A DNA stretch of 33,805 bases from a virus: positions 1 to 33,805 of the IMG/VR virus record IMGVR_UViG_3300037804_000023. One strand, given 5' to 3'. Within the stretch, counting starts at the first letter, position 1. The number at the start of each line of letters is the position of its first letter. The position numbers and the translations under genes were made by a program. A model generated the notes under the pieces. That model was given only the letters and a program-made list of their open reading frames with translations. It made no database searches and was not told the DNA's origin. Of the stretch, positions 16,014-24,738 are shown piece after piece.

Positions 16014-17245
16014 TGGCAAGACCAAAGAAATTTTCAACCCACAGAGGAAAAACTTTAGAAACAAAAACCGATACTGAGTTTGAAGCAAGGCAAGATGAAT
16101 TAGACGATATTTACAACAACGCAAATGACGGTACAGGTGCTCACGATACTGAGGAAGTAGCTATGATAAAAAAGCTATTTGTAAAGTGTGATGAGATTAT
16201 TGATGATGTAGATACTATATCATTAACAGCAGGTCCCAAAGGTGACAAAGGCGATACAGGTTCAGCAGGAGCTAAAGGAAGCACAGGTTCTCAAGGTCCA
16301 GCAGGACCAGCAGGTGCCGTAGGTGCTAAAGGTTTAACTGGAAGTGCTGGTAGTAACGGCACTAACGGAAGCAATGGAGCTAAAGGCGATAAAGGTGACA
16401 CAGGTGCTCAAGGTCCTACAGGTCCTAAAGGCAGTACTGGTTCAGCTGGAGCGGTTGGAGCTAAAGGCTCAACTGGTAGTGCGGGAAGTAATGGAACTGA
16501 CGGAAGTGATGGTGCTAAAGGGGACACAGGAAGTACTGGAAGTCAAGGACCGAAAGGTGACACTGGTTCAGCTGGGGCTAAAGGTGACCCCGGTAATGAT
16601 GGTAGTGATGGAGCTACTGGAGCAAGAGGTGCTACAGGTGCTACAGGTAATGCTGGGACAAATGGCTCAGCTGGTGCGAAAGGCGATACTGGCTCTACAG
16701 GTCCACAAGGACCAAAAGGCGACACTGGCTCGGCAGGAAGTAATGGAACCAATGGTTCAGCTGGAGCTAAGGGCGATAAGGGAGACACTGGGGATACTGG
16801 ACCCACAGGACCCGCAGGAAGTGCTGGAGCAAAAGGAGATAAGGGTGACACTGGAGATACTGGTGCCGCTGGAAGTAACGGGACTAATGGTTCGGCAGGT
16901 GCTAAAGGTGATAAAGGAGATACCGGAAATACTGGAGCAACTGGTCCTCAAGGAGGAACAGGAGCTACTGGGGGAGTAGGACCTAAGGGTGATACTGGTA
17001 ATGCAGGGGCAGATGGAACCAATGGAAGTAATGGTTCAGCCGGAGCAACAGGAGCACAGGGACCAAAAGGAGATACTGGAAGTGCAGGTGCTACGGGTGC
17101 TCAAGGTGCAACTGGTGCAACAGGAGCCGCAGGTTCAAATGCCGCTGTTTCAGGATATGATGGAACCGTAACTGTTGTTTATAACAGTAAAGGGCAAACA
17201 AAAGACTTAACATTTAAAAGCGGTTTATTAAAAAGCGTAAAATAA
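16013..17245 (+). CDS. Collagen-like virion fibre protein
   Basis: 410 residues: an N-terminal charged helical region (1-73), 101 uninterrupted G-X-Y triplets (74-376) and a small C-terminal beta domain (377-410, ending [10 protein letters not shown]). The triplets are rich in [10 protein letters not shown] and GSNGTNGS units, with few prolines, as in bacterial and phage collagens where Lys/Asp pairs stabilise the triple helix. Trimeric collagen-like rods occur in phage fibres and act as spacers or adhesins. It follows fibre B by a TAATG overlap, so it is probably another fibre or fibre extension. Synonymous codons vary strongly between units. Confidence 0.85.
   Translation: MARPKKFSTHRGKTLETKTDTEFEARQDELDDIYNNANDGTGAHDTEEVAMIKKLFVKCDEIIDDVDTISLTAGPKGDKGDTGSAGAKGSTGSQGPAGPAGAVGAKGLTGSAGSNGTNGSNGAKGDKGDTGAQGPTGPKGSTGSAGAVGAKGSTGSAGSNGTDGSDGAKGDTGSTGSQGPKGDTGSAGAKGDPGNDGSDGATGARGATGATGNAGTNGSAGAKGDTGSTGPQGPKGDTGSAGSNGTNGSAGAKGDKGDTGDTGPTGPAGSAGAKGDKGDTGDTGAAGSNGTNGSAGAKGDKGDTGNTGATGPQGGTGATGGVGPKGDTGNAGADGTNGSNGSAGATGAQGPKGDTGSAGATGAQGATGATGAAGSNAAVSGYDGTVTVVYNSKGQTKDLTFKSGLLKSVK
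16232..17140 (+). repeat. G-X-Y triplet repeat tract
   Basis: Tract encoding 101 triplets without a single interruption. Protein units recur ([22 protein letters not shown]) but their DNA differs by synonymous changes, so long identical DNA repeats are rare. Other frames also stay open because of the repeats. Confidence 0.85.
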
Positions 17246-17255
17246 AGGAATACTT

Positions 17256-17429
17256 ATGTTAAAACCAGAATTAGAAAAATTTAGAGAAGACGCTATAAAA
17301 GAAGCCAAGAAAGGCATAGACTTATTATATCCAAAAAGCTATGGCGATATATTTGTAGACGATTATAATAAAGTGCTAAACATACTGAGGGAGATAGCCG
17401 GAATACCGGAGCCTAAGGAAGGTGAGTAA
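17256..17429 (+). CDS. Unknown 57-residue protein
   Basis: A small ORF with AAAGGAA seven bases before the ATG. The protein is helical and charged (MLKPELEKFREDAIKEAKKG) with LLYPKSYGD and ends in IAGIPEPKEGE. No membrane segment. It overlaps the next membrane protein by eight bases and opens the lysis-type cluster. Function is unknown. Confidence 0.5.
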   Translation: MLKPELEKFREDAIKEAKKGIDLLYPKSYGDIFVDDYNKVLNILREIAGIPEPKEGE

Positions 17430-17715
17430 ATCCAACCTTGCGAGGTCGTACAAGGTGGATAGGATTGACGATAACTTCAGTGTACATCTTAACATTAAGT
17501 GGCTTATTCAGTTGCTTATGCTTACAGCTACACTTGTTTATACGTACGTTAACATTACGACACAACTTGGTAATTCTTCAAGAGAATTGGAGGAACTTAA
17601 TATAAGAATAAGTAAATTAGAACAGAAGCACGAGGCAGAAATTCAAGAAATTGAACAGTGGTATAAGCAATCACTTGAACTAAACCCATTAAAATGGGGT
17701 AAGAAGCGTAAATAA
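17422..17715 (+). CDS. Membrane protein with coiled coil
   Basis: 97 residues from a GTG whose spacing to AAGGAA is very short; a second GTG at 17455 is an alternative start. One membrane span lies at about 27-45 (WLIQLLMLTATLVYTYVNI), followed by a coiled coil (about 50-80, ELEELNIRISKLEQK) and a basic end (NPLKWGKKRK). Single-span plus coiled-coil proteins of this size lie near holins in marine phages. Role in lysis timing, for example as spanin-like or antiholin, is inference. Confidence 0.55.
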   Translation: MSKSNLARSYKVDRIDDNFSVHLNIKWLIQLLMLTATLVYTYVNITTQLGNSSRELEELNIRISKLEQKHEAEIQEIEQWYKQSLELNPLKWGKKRK

Positions 17716-17726
17716 AACGAGGCAAT

Positions 17727-18044
17727 ATGGATTTTTTAGCGGTATATTCAGAAGCAGGGATGATAGGCGTAGTCGGAGCTATGTTTGTTTATATGGTATT
17801 TAGTATGAATAAAAGAGCAACTGAACAAGCTGAAGCACTCGAAGCTTTAAAAATTGAAAACAGAGGTCAAAGCGAAACTCTTGAAAATATGGAAGGTATG
17901 ATTATTAAACTTATAGCTAGGTGGAATAAGTCTGATGACAAGCTTGATAGAAAGTTTGATGCTATGACAAAAGAAATTAACGATGCAGATAATCAACTAT
18001 CTGAAATAAAAGGCTCTTTATCAAGGGTAAATGGAAAACACTAA
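17727..18044 (+). CDS. Holin candidate, BhlA-like topology
   Basis: 105 residues with GAGG before the ATG. An N-terminal span (GMIGVVGAMFVYMVF, about 11-25) is followed by a charged basic residue cluster (NKRATEQAE) and a long coiled coil to the end. This matches the layout of BhlA/UviB-type holins, which form membrane lesions that release the endolysin. The gene lies some 600 bases before the GH108 endolysin. It ends in TAATG shared with the next tiny membrane gene. Motif identity is weak, so the holin call is topology-based. Confidence 0.5.
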   Translation: MDFLAVYSEAGMIGVVGAMFVYMVFSMNKRATEQAEALEALKIENRGQSETLENMEGMIIKLIARWNKSDDKLDRKFDAMTKEINDADNQLSEIKGSLSRVNGKH

Positions 18045-18193
18045 TGGATAGCTTAAAGGTAACTGGGATGACAACAGGTTTAGGGTTTGTATACTGGACA
18101 GATGTATTGTCTGGTATATTAATGTGCGGAATGTTTGCAATACAAATTTATTATTTATATTTAAAAACAAAGAGAATCAAGGAGAGTAAATGA
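18044..18193 (+). CDS. Tiny single-span membrane protein (49 aa)
   Basis: The start overlaps the previous stop (TAATG). One hydrophobic span (about 21-40: VLSGILMCGMFAIQIYYLYL) ends in a strongly basic tail (KTKRIKESK). A pinholin, antiholin or holin partner is plausible from its place between the holin candidate and endolysin. Its stop overlaps the next start. Confidence 0.5.
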   Translation: MDSLKVTGMTTGLGFVYWTDVLSGILMCGMFAIQIYYLYLKTKRIKESK

Positions 18194-18417
18194 TGGACAT
18201 AAAAGGAATGATGTTAGAGTTAGCTGAGAAACAAGCTGACGCTATGAAAGATAAAATGATGGATGAGTTGGGAAGTGAAGATATGGCTTCTAAAATTGCA
18301 ACTGCCATTAATAAAAAGATTGATATACCTTTCGTATCAGAAGACAAAGAACAGATTTTTTTTGAGAAATGTGTTGATGTAGTTACTGATATTATTGAAG
18401 GTATGTTTAAAAAATAA
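18190..18417 (+). CDS. Unknown Met-rich helical protein
   Basis: 75 residues. AAGGAG lies five bases before the ATG at 18190 and eight before a second in-frame ATG at 18193; either could be used. The protein is helical and Met-rich in the first 35 residues (MKDKMMDELGSEDM). The C-terminal CVDVVTDIIEGMFKK is an amphipathic helix. No family recognised. The next gene starts directly after its TAA. Confidence 0.5.
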   Translation: MMDIKGMMLELAEKQADAMKDKMMDELGSEDMASKIATAINKKIDIPFVSEDKEQIFFEKCVDVVTDIIEGMFKK

Positions 18418-18678
18418 ATGTCAGAAGCGTGGACTAGAAAAGAAGGTAAATCTGAAAGTGGTGGATTAAACGCCAAGGGAAGAGCTTCTTATAAAAAAGG
18501 TAATCTAAAAGCACCTGTGACTAAAAAGAATCCTAAAGGCAAAGCTAAGGCAAGAAGAGCTAGTTTTTGTGCTAGGATGTGTGGAATGAAAAAAAGATTA
18601 ACAAGTGCTAAGACAGCTAGGGACCCTAATTCTAGAATAAATAAAGCTCTGCGTAAGTGGAGATGCAAATGCAAATAA
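18418..18678 (+). CDS. DUF6321-like basic Cys protein
   Basis: 86 residues, strongly basic. The N-terminal AWTRKEGKSESGGLNAKGRASY is the signature of small DUF6321-type proteins common in cyanophages and other marine phages. Function of that group is unknown. The second half has FCARMCGM (C51, C55) and a C-terminal RKWRCKCK (C83, C85), enough for a zinc-binding site. Basic charge suggests nucleic-acid or cell-wall contact. The gene overlaps the endolysin start by ten bases. Confidence 0.65.
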   Translation: MSEAWTRKEGKSESGGLNAKGRASYKKGNLKAPVTKKNPKGKAKARRASFCARMCGMKKRLTSAKTARDPNSRINKALRKWRCKCK

Positions 18679-19154
18679 CAAAGTTTGATGATGCCGTAAA
18701 GATAATATTAAAACACGAAGGTGGATATGTAAACGACCCAGTTGACCCGGGTGGTGAAACTAAATACGGGATAAGTAAAAAAGCTTATCCTTTTCTTAAT
18801 ATTAAAGACCTTACAGAAAAAGACGCATCTGATATTTACTTTAAAGATTACTGGTTAAAAGCTAAAGTATCTAAAGTACCTGAAGAATTACGAATGATTT
18901 ATTTTGATATGGTAGTTAATATGGGTAAGTCAAGAGCTGTAAAGATACTACAAGAAGCTATTAGTGCTAAAGGCGTTAAAACAGATGTAGACGGCGGTAT
19001 TGGACCAAAGACTATAAGTAACGCCCTTAAATCAGGTTTAGAACCAGAAAGGTTACGTAGCTATAGAGTAAAGTATTATGCAGACTTGGTAAATAGAAAA
19101 CAAAAATTAGGTAAATATTGGTATGGTTGGTATAGAAGAGCAACGTCTGTCTAG
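18669..19154 (+). CDS. Endolysin, glycoside hydrolase family 108
   Basis: 161 residues from the ATG at 18669, preferred because GGAG lies six bases upstream; the in-frame GTG (18657) and ATG (18663) have worse spacing. It begins FDDAVKIILKHEGGYVNDP, with catalytic E17 in the HEGGY motif of GH108 muramidases. DPGGETKYGIS follows. The C-terminal part (about 75-160, GGIGPKTISNAL and YYADLV) is the associated peptidoglycan-binding domain. It would cut the glycan of the host wall at lysis. No signal peptide is seen, so release through a holin is expected, and holin candidates lie upstream. Confidence 0.88.
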   Translation: MQITKFDDAVKIILKHEGGYVNDPVDPGGETKYGISKKAYPFLNIKDLTEKDASDIYFKDYWLKAKVSKVPEELRMIYFDMVVNMGKSRAVKILQEAISAKGVKTDVDGGIGPKTISNALKSGLEPERLRSYRVKYYADLVNRKQKLGKYWYGWYRRATSV

Positions 19155-19434
19155 TAAGAAAACACCAAAAAAGATTTTTGATAATTTAGAGTTCAGAGGA
19201 ACTAAACGATTTAAACAAGCTCCTGAAGAATGTAATTGCTGTGGTTACACAGATATTGTAGGGATAGAGTTAATTGGAGCTAAGAAAGGTGTCTTATATT
19301 GGGAGTGTACCCGATGTGAAGAAAGATACTTAAAATACACAAAAGTTACAACAATGAAGTACTTAAAAATAGCATCCGAGTTATGGATAGATTTAGGAGG
19401 TCTAGAAAACATATGCGAAGAATTACCAAATTGA
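19123..19434 (+). CDS. Zinc-ribbon protein
   Basis: 103 residues, overlapping the endolysin end by 32 bases. A zinc ribbon is shown by C37-x2-C40-G and C62-x2-C65, with strands between. The N-terminus has NLEFRGTKRFKQAPEE. The C-terminal 35 residues are helical. Such domains bind DNA, RNA or proteins; the partner is unknown. It overlaps the phosphoesterase by 22 bases, suggesting a linked job. Confidence 0.6.
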   Translation: MVGIEEQRLSSKKTPKKIFDNLEFRGTKRFKQAPEECNCCGYTDIVGIELIGAKKGVLYWECTRCEERYLKYTKVTTMKYLKIASELWIDLGGLENICEELPN

Positions 19435-20204
19435 ATGAAGCAGTTGTCAAAAGAGGAATTATTACACCAGATAAACACTTTCCTCTCCACGACCAACCAG
19501 CAATTAATGTTGTTTGTGAAGCGATTAGAAGAGTTAAGCCTGATTTCTATGTGGATTTGGGAGACACGGGAGAGTGGGGTTCAGTCAGCCATTTCCAGTG
19601 GAAGAAAAAAAAGCGTCCTCCATTGGAGTACCAATTACCGAGGGTGTATGAAGATATTAAGAATGTTAATAAAGGTATGGACCAAATTGATGAAGCACTT
19701 GATTACGCTAACTGTAATGAGAGATATTTCTTGGAAGGAAACCACGAACAATGGTTAAACAGCTTCTCAGAAGAGAATCCGTATCTTCAAGGTCTTTCCG
19801 TAAAAGAAGCTTTACTCTTAGAAAAAAGAGGATACGAGTATTATCAAAACGGAAAATACTTAAAGATAGGTCATCTTCATTACTACCACGGGAATCATTA
19901 CGCAGGAATTGCTCACGCAAGGAATCATCTTACAAGATTAGGGTGCAACGTAATGTACGGACACCATCACGATTTACAGATGGCGAGTGTTACTCACGTT
20001 GACGGACCTAAATCAGCTTGGAGTATTGGATGTTTAAAGGATATGTCAGATGAAGCTAATGGATGGCTTGGTAATAGAAAAACTAATTGGCAACACGCTT
20101 TTGCAGTGGTTGATTACTATACAGACGATAGATTTACAGTTCACGTTGTTAATATATTGGATGGAGTTACATCACTCTGGGGCAAGACTATAGACGGAAA
20201 TTAA
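19413..20204 (+). CDS. Calcineurin-like metallophosphoesterase
   Basis: An in-frame ATG exists at 19383, but the AGGAGG at 19395-19400 lies between it and the ATG at 19413, so the latter is chosen (263 residues). Motifs of the two-metal phosphoesterase family appear in order: D20-x-H22, GD51, GNHE (109-112), GNH (160-162) and GHHH (183-186). Family members act on phosphodiesters or phosphoproteins, including DNA ends and nucleotides. The substrate cannot be told here. Location between a zinc-ribbon gene and a tail gene is typical of accessory phage enzymes. No signal peptide. Confidence 0.85.
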   Translation: MRRITKLNEAVVKRGIITPDKHFPLHDQPAINVVCEAIRRVKPDFYVDLGDTGEWGSVSHFQWKKKKRPPLEYQLPRVYEDIKNVNKGMDQIDEALDYANCNERYFLEGNHEQWLNSFSEENPYLQGLSVKEALLLEKRGYEYYQNGKYLKIGHLHYYHGNHYAGIAHARNHLTRLGCNVMYGHHHDLQMASVTHVDGPKSAWSIGCLKDMSDEANGWLGNRKTNWQHAFAVVDYYTDDRFTVHVVNILDGVTSLWGKTIDGN

Positions 20205-20486
20205 ATGCCTAAAAGAATATTTGAAATAAACACATTCCAAGCTGGGATAATATCAGACCCTCAAGACGAGCTAGACATACCATCTAGTGCGGCTTCTACA
20301 AGTTTAAATATAGACCCTTTAAACGATGGTGATTTAAAAGGTATCCCAGAAGTTCAATTATTGAAAGACACTGGATTTGAAAATCCTTTTTCTACTATTA
20401 GTTATACAAGAGGAAATTCTTATACTGTAGCAGAAAATCAAGTAGGACAATATAATGCCGCACCGCCAAACAATGAGAGTGGTTAA
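20205..20486 (+). CDS. N-terminal piece of a large tail protein
   Basis: 93 residues; the ATG follows the phosphoesterase stop directly. It begins MPKRIFEINTFQAGIISD, a standard N-terminus of large marine-phage tail proteins, and continues SAASTSLNIDPLNDGDLKGI. It ends PPNNESG at TAA. The next ORF is in the same frame, six bases after the last sense codon (TAA, ACA, then ATG), and continues as the rest of such a protein. This is either a separate small subunit, a natural split, or one gene with a stop codon that is read through. Confidence 0.6.
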   Translation: MPKRIFEINTFQAGIISDPQDELDIPSSAASTSLNIDPLNDGDLKGIPEVQLLKDTGFENPFSTISYTRGNSYTVAENQVGQYNAAPPNNESG

Positions 20487-20489
20487 ACA

Positions 20490-23400
20490 ATGCCAGTAAG
20501 TCCTTGGAATAAAAAGTATTTTGAAGTTTACGGAACTTTTAGTGGTGCTAATGCTACTACTTTTGAAGTGTCAGTAACAGGTAGTGCTGGGTCAGAAGCT
20601 TGGAGATATAGAAGTAAAGAGACTGATGGTGGTGCTTATGGTTCTTATAGCTCTAGTACAACTATAGTTGTTAATACTGGCTATCAGTTAGGTTCAACTG
20701 GGGTATATGTTAAATTTACAAGAACAAATGCTACTTCTTATACAGGAGGAGATAGATGGACTTTTAGCACTAATGTAGATGTTAAGCTTGATGATAGCGT
20801 AGAGCAATTTGACCACATACAAACTATAGATATAGAAGATAATAGAAATCTTTTAGCTATTAGTTCTTCTACTGGTAGAGTTGCTACTATAGAAGATATT
20901 GACACTAGTGAACCTAAAGCTGTAGACACAGAATTAAGCATTGGTTCTATAACTCCCGGTCACATATTAGATTTTGAAAAAAAGAACAAAGAATTGTATA
21001 TAGCTAAAGGAAGAGAATCAAATCCTCAGTTTTTAGGATATAGTAAGAATAATGGGTTTGAAGGTGTTGGTGATACAGAACTTAGGTCTAACCCTGCTAT
21101 AGATGTTTTAGAGGGTGCTAACAACCCAAATACGGACGCATACGATATGTCTGTAGTTTTAAGAGGTGGTGGCGGTGCAAATACTCAAGATGCAAAAATA
21201 GCTGTTGGTATAAATAATGTTGCATCATCAGGTACAATTAAAAATGGAATTACAATACAAAATTTAATAGATGATAAATTATATGAATACGGAAGTTTAA
21301 CAACCCCTATTGCAATTAAAAGATTTTATGGCAAGTTACACGGAGATTATTGTGATGGGTTTAGTGTATTAAGAAAGCCTGAATTAGGTGAAGACTATGT
21401 TGGCACTATTGATTTATGGAGTTTAAATACTGCATTAGGTGGAACCATTGGGCAACAGGCTAATATGTATGCTACTATACATTTAAAAAGACCTGACAAT
21501 ACTGATAAGATAATGGAATTTGGTGACTTTTACATAGTTCCTGAAACATCTGAATATGCAAAATGGTATATTGTATTATCTAAACATAGAAGTAGATGTA
21601 GAAATTTTAATGTTAACGATGGTCAAGGCTGGTTATTTAGAACATCAAGTATAACTACTGCTAATTTAACAGATGGTAAAGTAATTGATTCTGATGACTA
21701 TGAAGATATTACCCCTAGTTTATTTGATGAAGCTGGTTCAGCTAGTGTTAAAAATGGAAATGAAATGTATTGGATGCAGAAAGTTACTCCAAATGGTAAT
21801 GTAGGACCTATTACAGCACCCGGAGGAACTTCATATACAGCAGATATGCCTGACTTTGTTATGATACACGCAAGTCACTATACTGGTGGAAATATGACCC
21901 CTAAGATTACAGAGACCACTAACTATGGATGTATATCTTTTGCAGGATTTAATGCTACTGCTGGTAGTTATGGTAAATCTCCTATGCTGTCTTTTACTGG
22001 AAAAATAGGACCAAGTTTAGATAAAAGAGCTAATAGGAACTGGTATCAAGCCAATGCTTGTTTAGCAAGTGTTGCACAAAAACAAATAATTACTGGAGTA
22101 TCGTATAATTGGGATGACCCTCTGGCACATAGTATGCCTCAATGGACTACAGATGCATTTGGACCTTTTATGTCTAACAATGCTGGTAACCATAATCAAA
22201 TTAATTACAGACCTGTAAACTGGTGTACTTGGATGGTTGAAATAGATGACGGTAATACAGGTAGAAGTAAGTATAAATCTTTTCCACATATGTTAGATTG
22301 GAACGAGCAAGGTAATCTTGCAAAAAAATACAGAACATTTAAAGGTAGTCAAACATTTAGTATTCCTAATTGGGTAACTTCTATTGAAAATGAATCTGGT
22401 GAGGGAGAACAACAAAAGCAATCTGGCACTGTTGTAAATAAAGGTATTATTAAAATGGGATTAGTACCTTCAAAATCTCCCAACTTTGGTTATTCAGGTA
22501 GAATAATTTTTTCTACAATAGGCTCTAAAAGACATAGACACTTGTTAAGTTATGTTAGACCGGGCAATAGAGCTGTTTATACGTTTAGATTTGGTTTAGA
22601 AAGTTCTACTCCACAATCATTATCAGATGTACATAATCCAATGTTATTTCCAAACTCTTGGGATACTAGTAATGCTAGTGCACCAATCGATTTTCAATCT
22701 ATGAATGCTTATACTTTATGGAATGAAGATGATACAGCTAGTGCTTTTCCTATAAGTTTTTACGATACTGCCGCTAAGTCTCTTTTACATAAAAGATACA
22801 GAAGCATTCCAACATTAGGTTCTGGTGGAGATGATAAACACGGATATAGACCTGCTGAACACGGAAACGTAACCCTAGATAATACTGGTGCTACTACTCA
22901 ATGGTATCCTAAGGTTACTGATAAATTTCATATATTTGGAGTTAGGTATGGAGACAATGAACAGAAAGCTAGATACAGAGCATTGTTTACGGGAACAGCA
23001 GGATTTACAAATGAATACACTTCAAGCGTTTCTGAATTTGCAATAGCATCTCCTACTGAAAGTGGTACAGCTAATAGTTGGGCAGGTCCTACTATTACGA
23101 AAGCTTATTATAAGGCGTCTTTAATATACGATGGTTATCAAGAAACTCCATTGTTAAGCACTCCTAATTCATTCTATAAAAGTGGTGGTATTAATCAATC
23201 TCTTGATGTTGAGATAAAAATTAAAGATAGTTATCCTGTATCAGAGAGAGTAACTGGAGTTGCTTTATACAGAGCAAGTTCTGTTAACACTGCTGAACTT
23301 ACTGACCCAGAATCTTTGTATAGATTTATAGCTGAAATACCATTATTCCAATTTAACCATAGTGAAGTTAATGGTCACCAAAGTTTTACTGTAAGAGATA

Positions 23401-24443
23401 CTGGAGATGCTGAAGGAACTTATGAATCTATTAATGGACTTAGTGAGAATATATATGATTTAGGAGTTAATTACTCAGTAAACGCACAACAAAACGGTTA
23501 TCACTTTATAGGTAATTGTAAACATTCTCAAATAGCTGATGCAGAAAATTATGTATTTAGGTCACAGCCCGGCAAGTTTGCAATATTTGATTGGACTAAA
23601 GATTTTATTGAATTACCATTTATACCTACAGCTTTAATTGGGTTTATGGGTAAGGTATATGCTTTTAGTAATAATCAATGTGCTATAATTAATCCAGAGA
23701 ACTTGTTTATTGAAGATGTTATTGACGGCATTGGATGTATAAATAGTAAGTCTACTCTCGTAACTGACGCAGGTTTAATGTGGTGTGACTATAGAAATAT
23801 ATACTTATCTTCTCCTAAGATAAAGCCTATTGGTAATACTATACTAAATGTAGAAAATGATGGTTGGTTAAATTTAAGTATAGAAGAAAAAGAAGGCGTT
23901 AGGATTGGTTATGATTCTAAACGAAAAGCATTTTTATTATTTTATACTAGAGGAACAAATTATAGATGTTGGGCTTTTAGTACTCAAAAAGGACGATGGG
24001 ACCTATTTGAAACACCTAACAAGGTGATGGATACAGCCCTCACGAAAGATGGTTCTACTATATTATTACTTGCTGATAATAAGTTGGCTAAGTTTCTTGC
24101 ACATACGAGCATCCGGAAAGACTGGGAATGGAGCTCTAAAAAAATTGCTATGGGTAATACTATGGTAGATAAGAAAGTTAGGAACATCAAGATTGAGGGC
24201 GATTCCAAATCATTAACATCTTTGTATTATAAAATAGATGGTGATACAGCTTGGAAAAGCGGCGTAGATATATCTAATAAGTTTACTGGTGCTCAGAATA
24301 GAGCTATTACACTACAAACAGCTGACAAAAGTAAAAAACTTCATTGGATAAAATTAAAGATAGAAGGGGACAATACATCAGTAGGCTCTGACGCTAAGGT
24401 GTTTGCTACTTCTGTAATATATAAATCAAAGAGACCTAAATAA
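20490..24443 (+). CDS. Large tail protein (hub/nozzle-type candidate)
   Basis: 1317 residues. Residues about 8-95 form a beta-sandwich module (YFEVYGTFSGANATTFEVSV to GGDRWTFST) that recurs as an insert in virion proteins. After it the sequence HIQTIDIEDNRNLLAISSS reads as propeller-like strands, and further beta-rich segments follow to the KSKRPK end. It is the biggest protein after the head genes and lacks tape-measure helices. A podovirus-type tail hub or nozzle, possibly with host-cell contact, is inferred. It follows the 93-residue ORF in the same frame. A GAGAG lies about ten bases before the ATG as a weak ribosome site. Confidence 0.6.
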   Translation: MPVSPWNKKYFEVYGTFSGANATTFEVSVTGSAGSEAWRYRSKETDGGAYGSYSSSTTIVVNTGYQLGSTGVYVKFTRTNATSYTGGDRWTFSTNVDVKLDDSVEQFDHIQTIDIEDNRNLLAISSSTGRVATIEDIDTSEPKAVDTELSIGSITPGHILDFEKKNKELYIAKGRESNPQFLGYSKNNGFEGVGDTELRSNPAIDVLEGANNPNTDAYDMSVVLRGGGGANTQDAKIAVGINNVASSGTIKNGITIQNLIDDKLYEYGSLTTPIAIKRFYGKLHGDYCDGFSVLRKPELGEDYVGTIDLWSLNTALGGTIGQQANMYATIHLKRPDNTDKIMEFGDFYIVPETSEYAKWYIVLSKHRSRCRNFNVNDGQGWLFRTSSITTANLTDGKVIDSDDYEDITPSLFDEAGSASVKNGNEMYWMQKVTPNGNVGPITAPGGTSYTADMPDFVMIHASHYTGGNMTPKITETTNYGCISFAGFNATAGSYGKSPMLSFTGKIGPSLDKRANRNWYQANACLASVAQKQIITGVSYNWDDPLAHSMPQWTTDAFGPFMSNNAGNHNQINYRPVNWCTWMVEIDDGNTGRSKYKSFPHMLDWNEQGNLAKKYRTFKGSQTFSIPNWVTSIENESGEGEQQKQSGTVVNKGIIKMGLVPSKSPNFGYSGRIIFSTIGSKRHRHLLSYVRPGNRAVYTFRFGLESSTPQSLSDVHNPMLFPNSWDTSNASAPIDFQSMNAYTLWNEDDTASAFPISFYDTAAKSLLHKRYRSIPTLGSGGDDKHGYRPAEHGNVTLDNTGATTQWYPKVTDKFHIFGVRYGDNEQKARYRALFTGTAGFTNEYTSSVSEFAIASPTESGTANSWAGPTITKAYYKASLIYDGYQETPLLSTPNSFYKSGGINQSLDVEIKIKDSYPVSERVTGVALYRASSVNTAELTDPESLYRFIAEIPLFQFNHSEVNGHQSFTVRDTGDAEGTYESINGLSENIYDLGVNYSVNAQQNGYHFIGNCKHSQIADAENYVFRSQPGKFAIFDWTKDFIELPFIPTALIGFMGKVYAFSNNQCAIINPENLFIEDVIDGIGCINSKSTLVTDAGLMWCDYRNIYLSSPKIKPIGNTILNVENDGWLNLSIEEKEGVRIGYDSKRKAFLLFYTRGTNYRCWAFSTQKGRWDLFETPNKVMDTALTKDGSTILLLADNKLAKFLAHTSIRKDWEWSSKKIAMGNTMVDKKVRNIKIEGDSKSLTSLYYKIDGDTAWKSGVDISNKFTGAQNRAITLQTADKSKKLHWIKLKIEGDNTSVGSDAKVFATSVIYKSKRPK

Positions 24444-24718
24444 TGGGAAAAATTAGAAGAAAGAATCCTAACATAAAAAAGACTGGCAATAGCGGTATAA
24501 ACCATTATTCTACTGATGCAAATAGTTCAAGGGATTCAGAGTATCAAATAGACAAAACAATAGAAAAAACAACAACAACTAAGGAAGAATTGAGTGGACC
24601 TATAGGAACTATGAGAATTGTAGTCGATGGTGAACAACCCTTTTTAGAGGTAAAATCTAAAGAAGGATGGGTTCGGAGCGATAATACAAGTGCCTCTGGG
24701 TTTTCATTTAAAAAATAA
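24443..24718 (+). CDS. Unknown small virion-type protein
   Basis: 91 residues, sharing TAATG with the preceding stop. The N-terminus is basic (GKIRRKNPNIKKTG). A polar Thr-rich linker follows, then a short beta module (IGTMRIVVDGEQPFLEVKSKEGWV), as in fibre-foot or trimerising proteins. No family recognised. Confidence 0.45.
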   Translation: MGKIRRKNPNIKKTGNSGINHYSTDANSSRDSEYQIDKTIEKTTTTKEELSGPIGTMRIVVDGEQPFLEVKSKEGWVRSDNTSASGFSFKK

Positions 24719-24738
24719 GTATATTAAAAGGTGATATT

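Noticed and set aside
16344-16979. 211-codon ORF in another frame of the collagen tract
   Set aside because: The three-codon repeat keeps other frames open by periodicity; composition is low-complexity and no ribosome site is seen.
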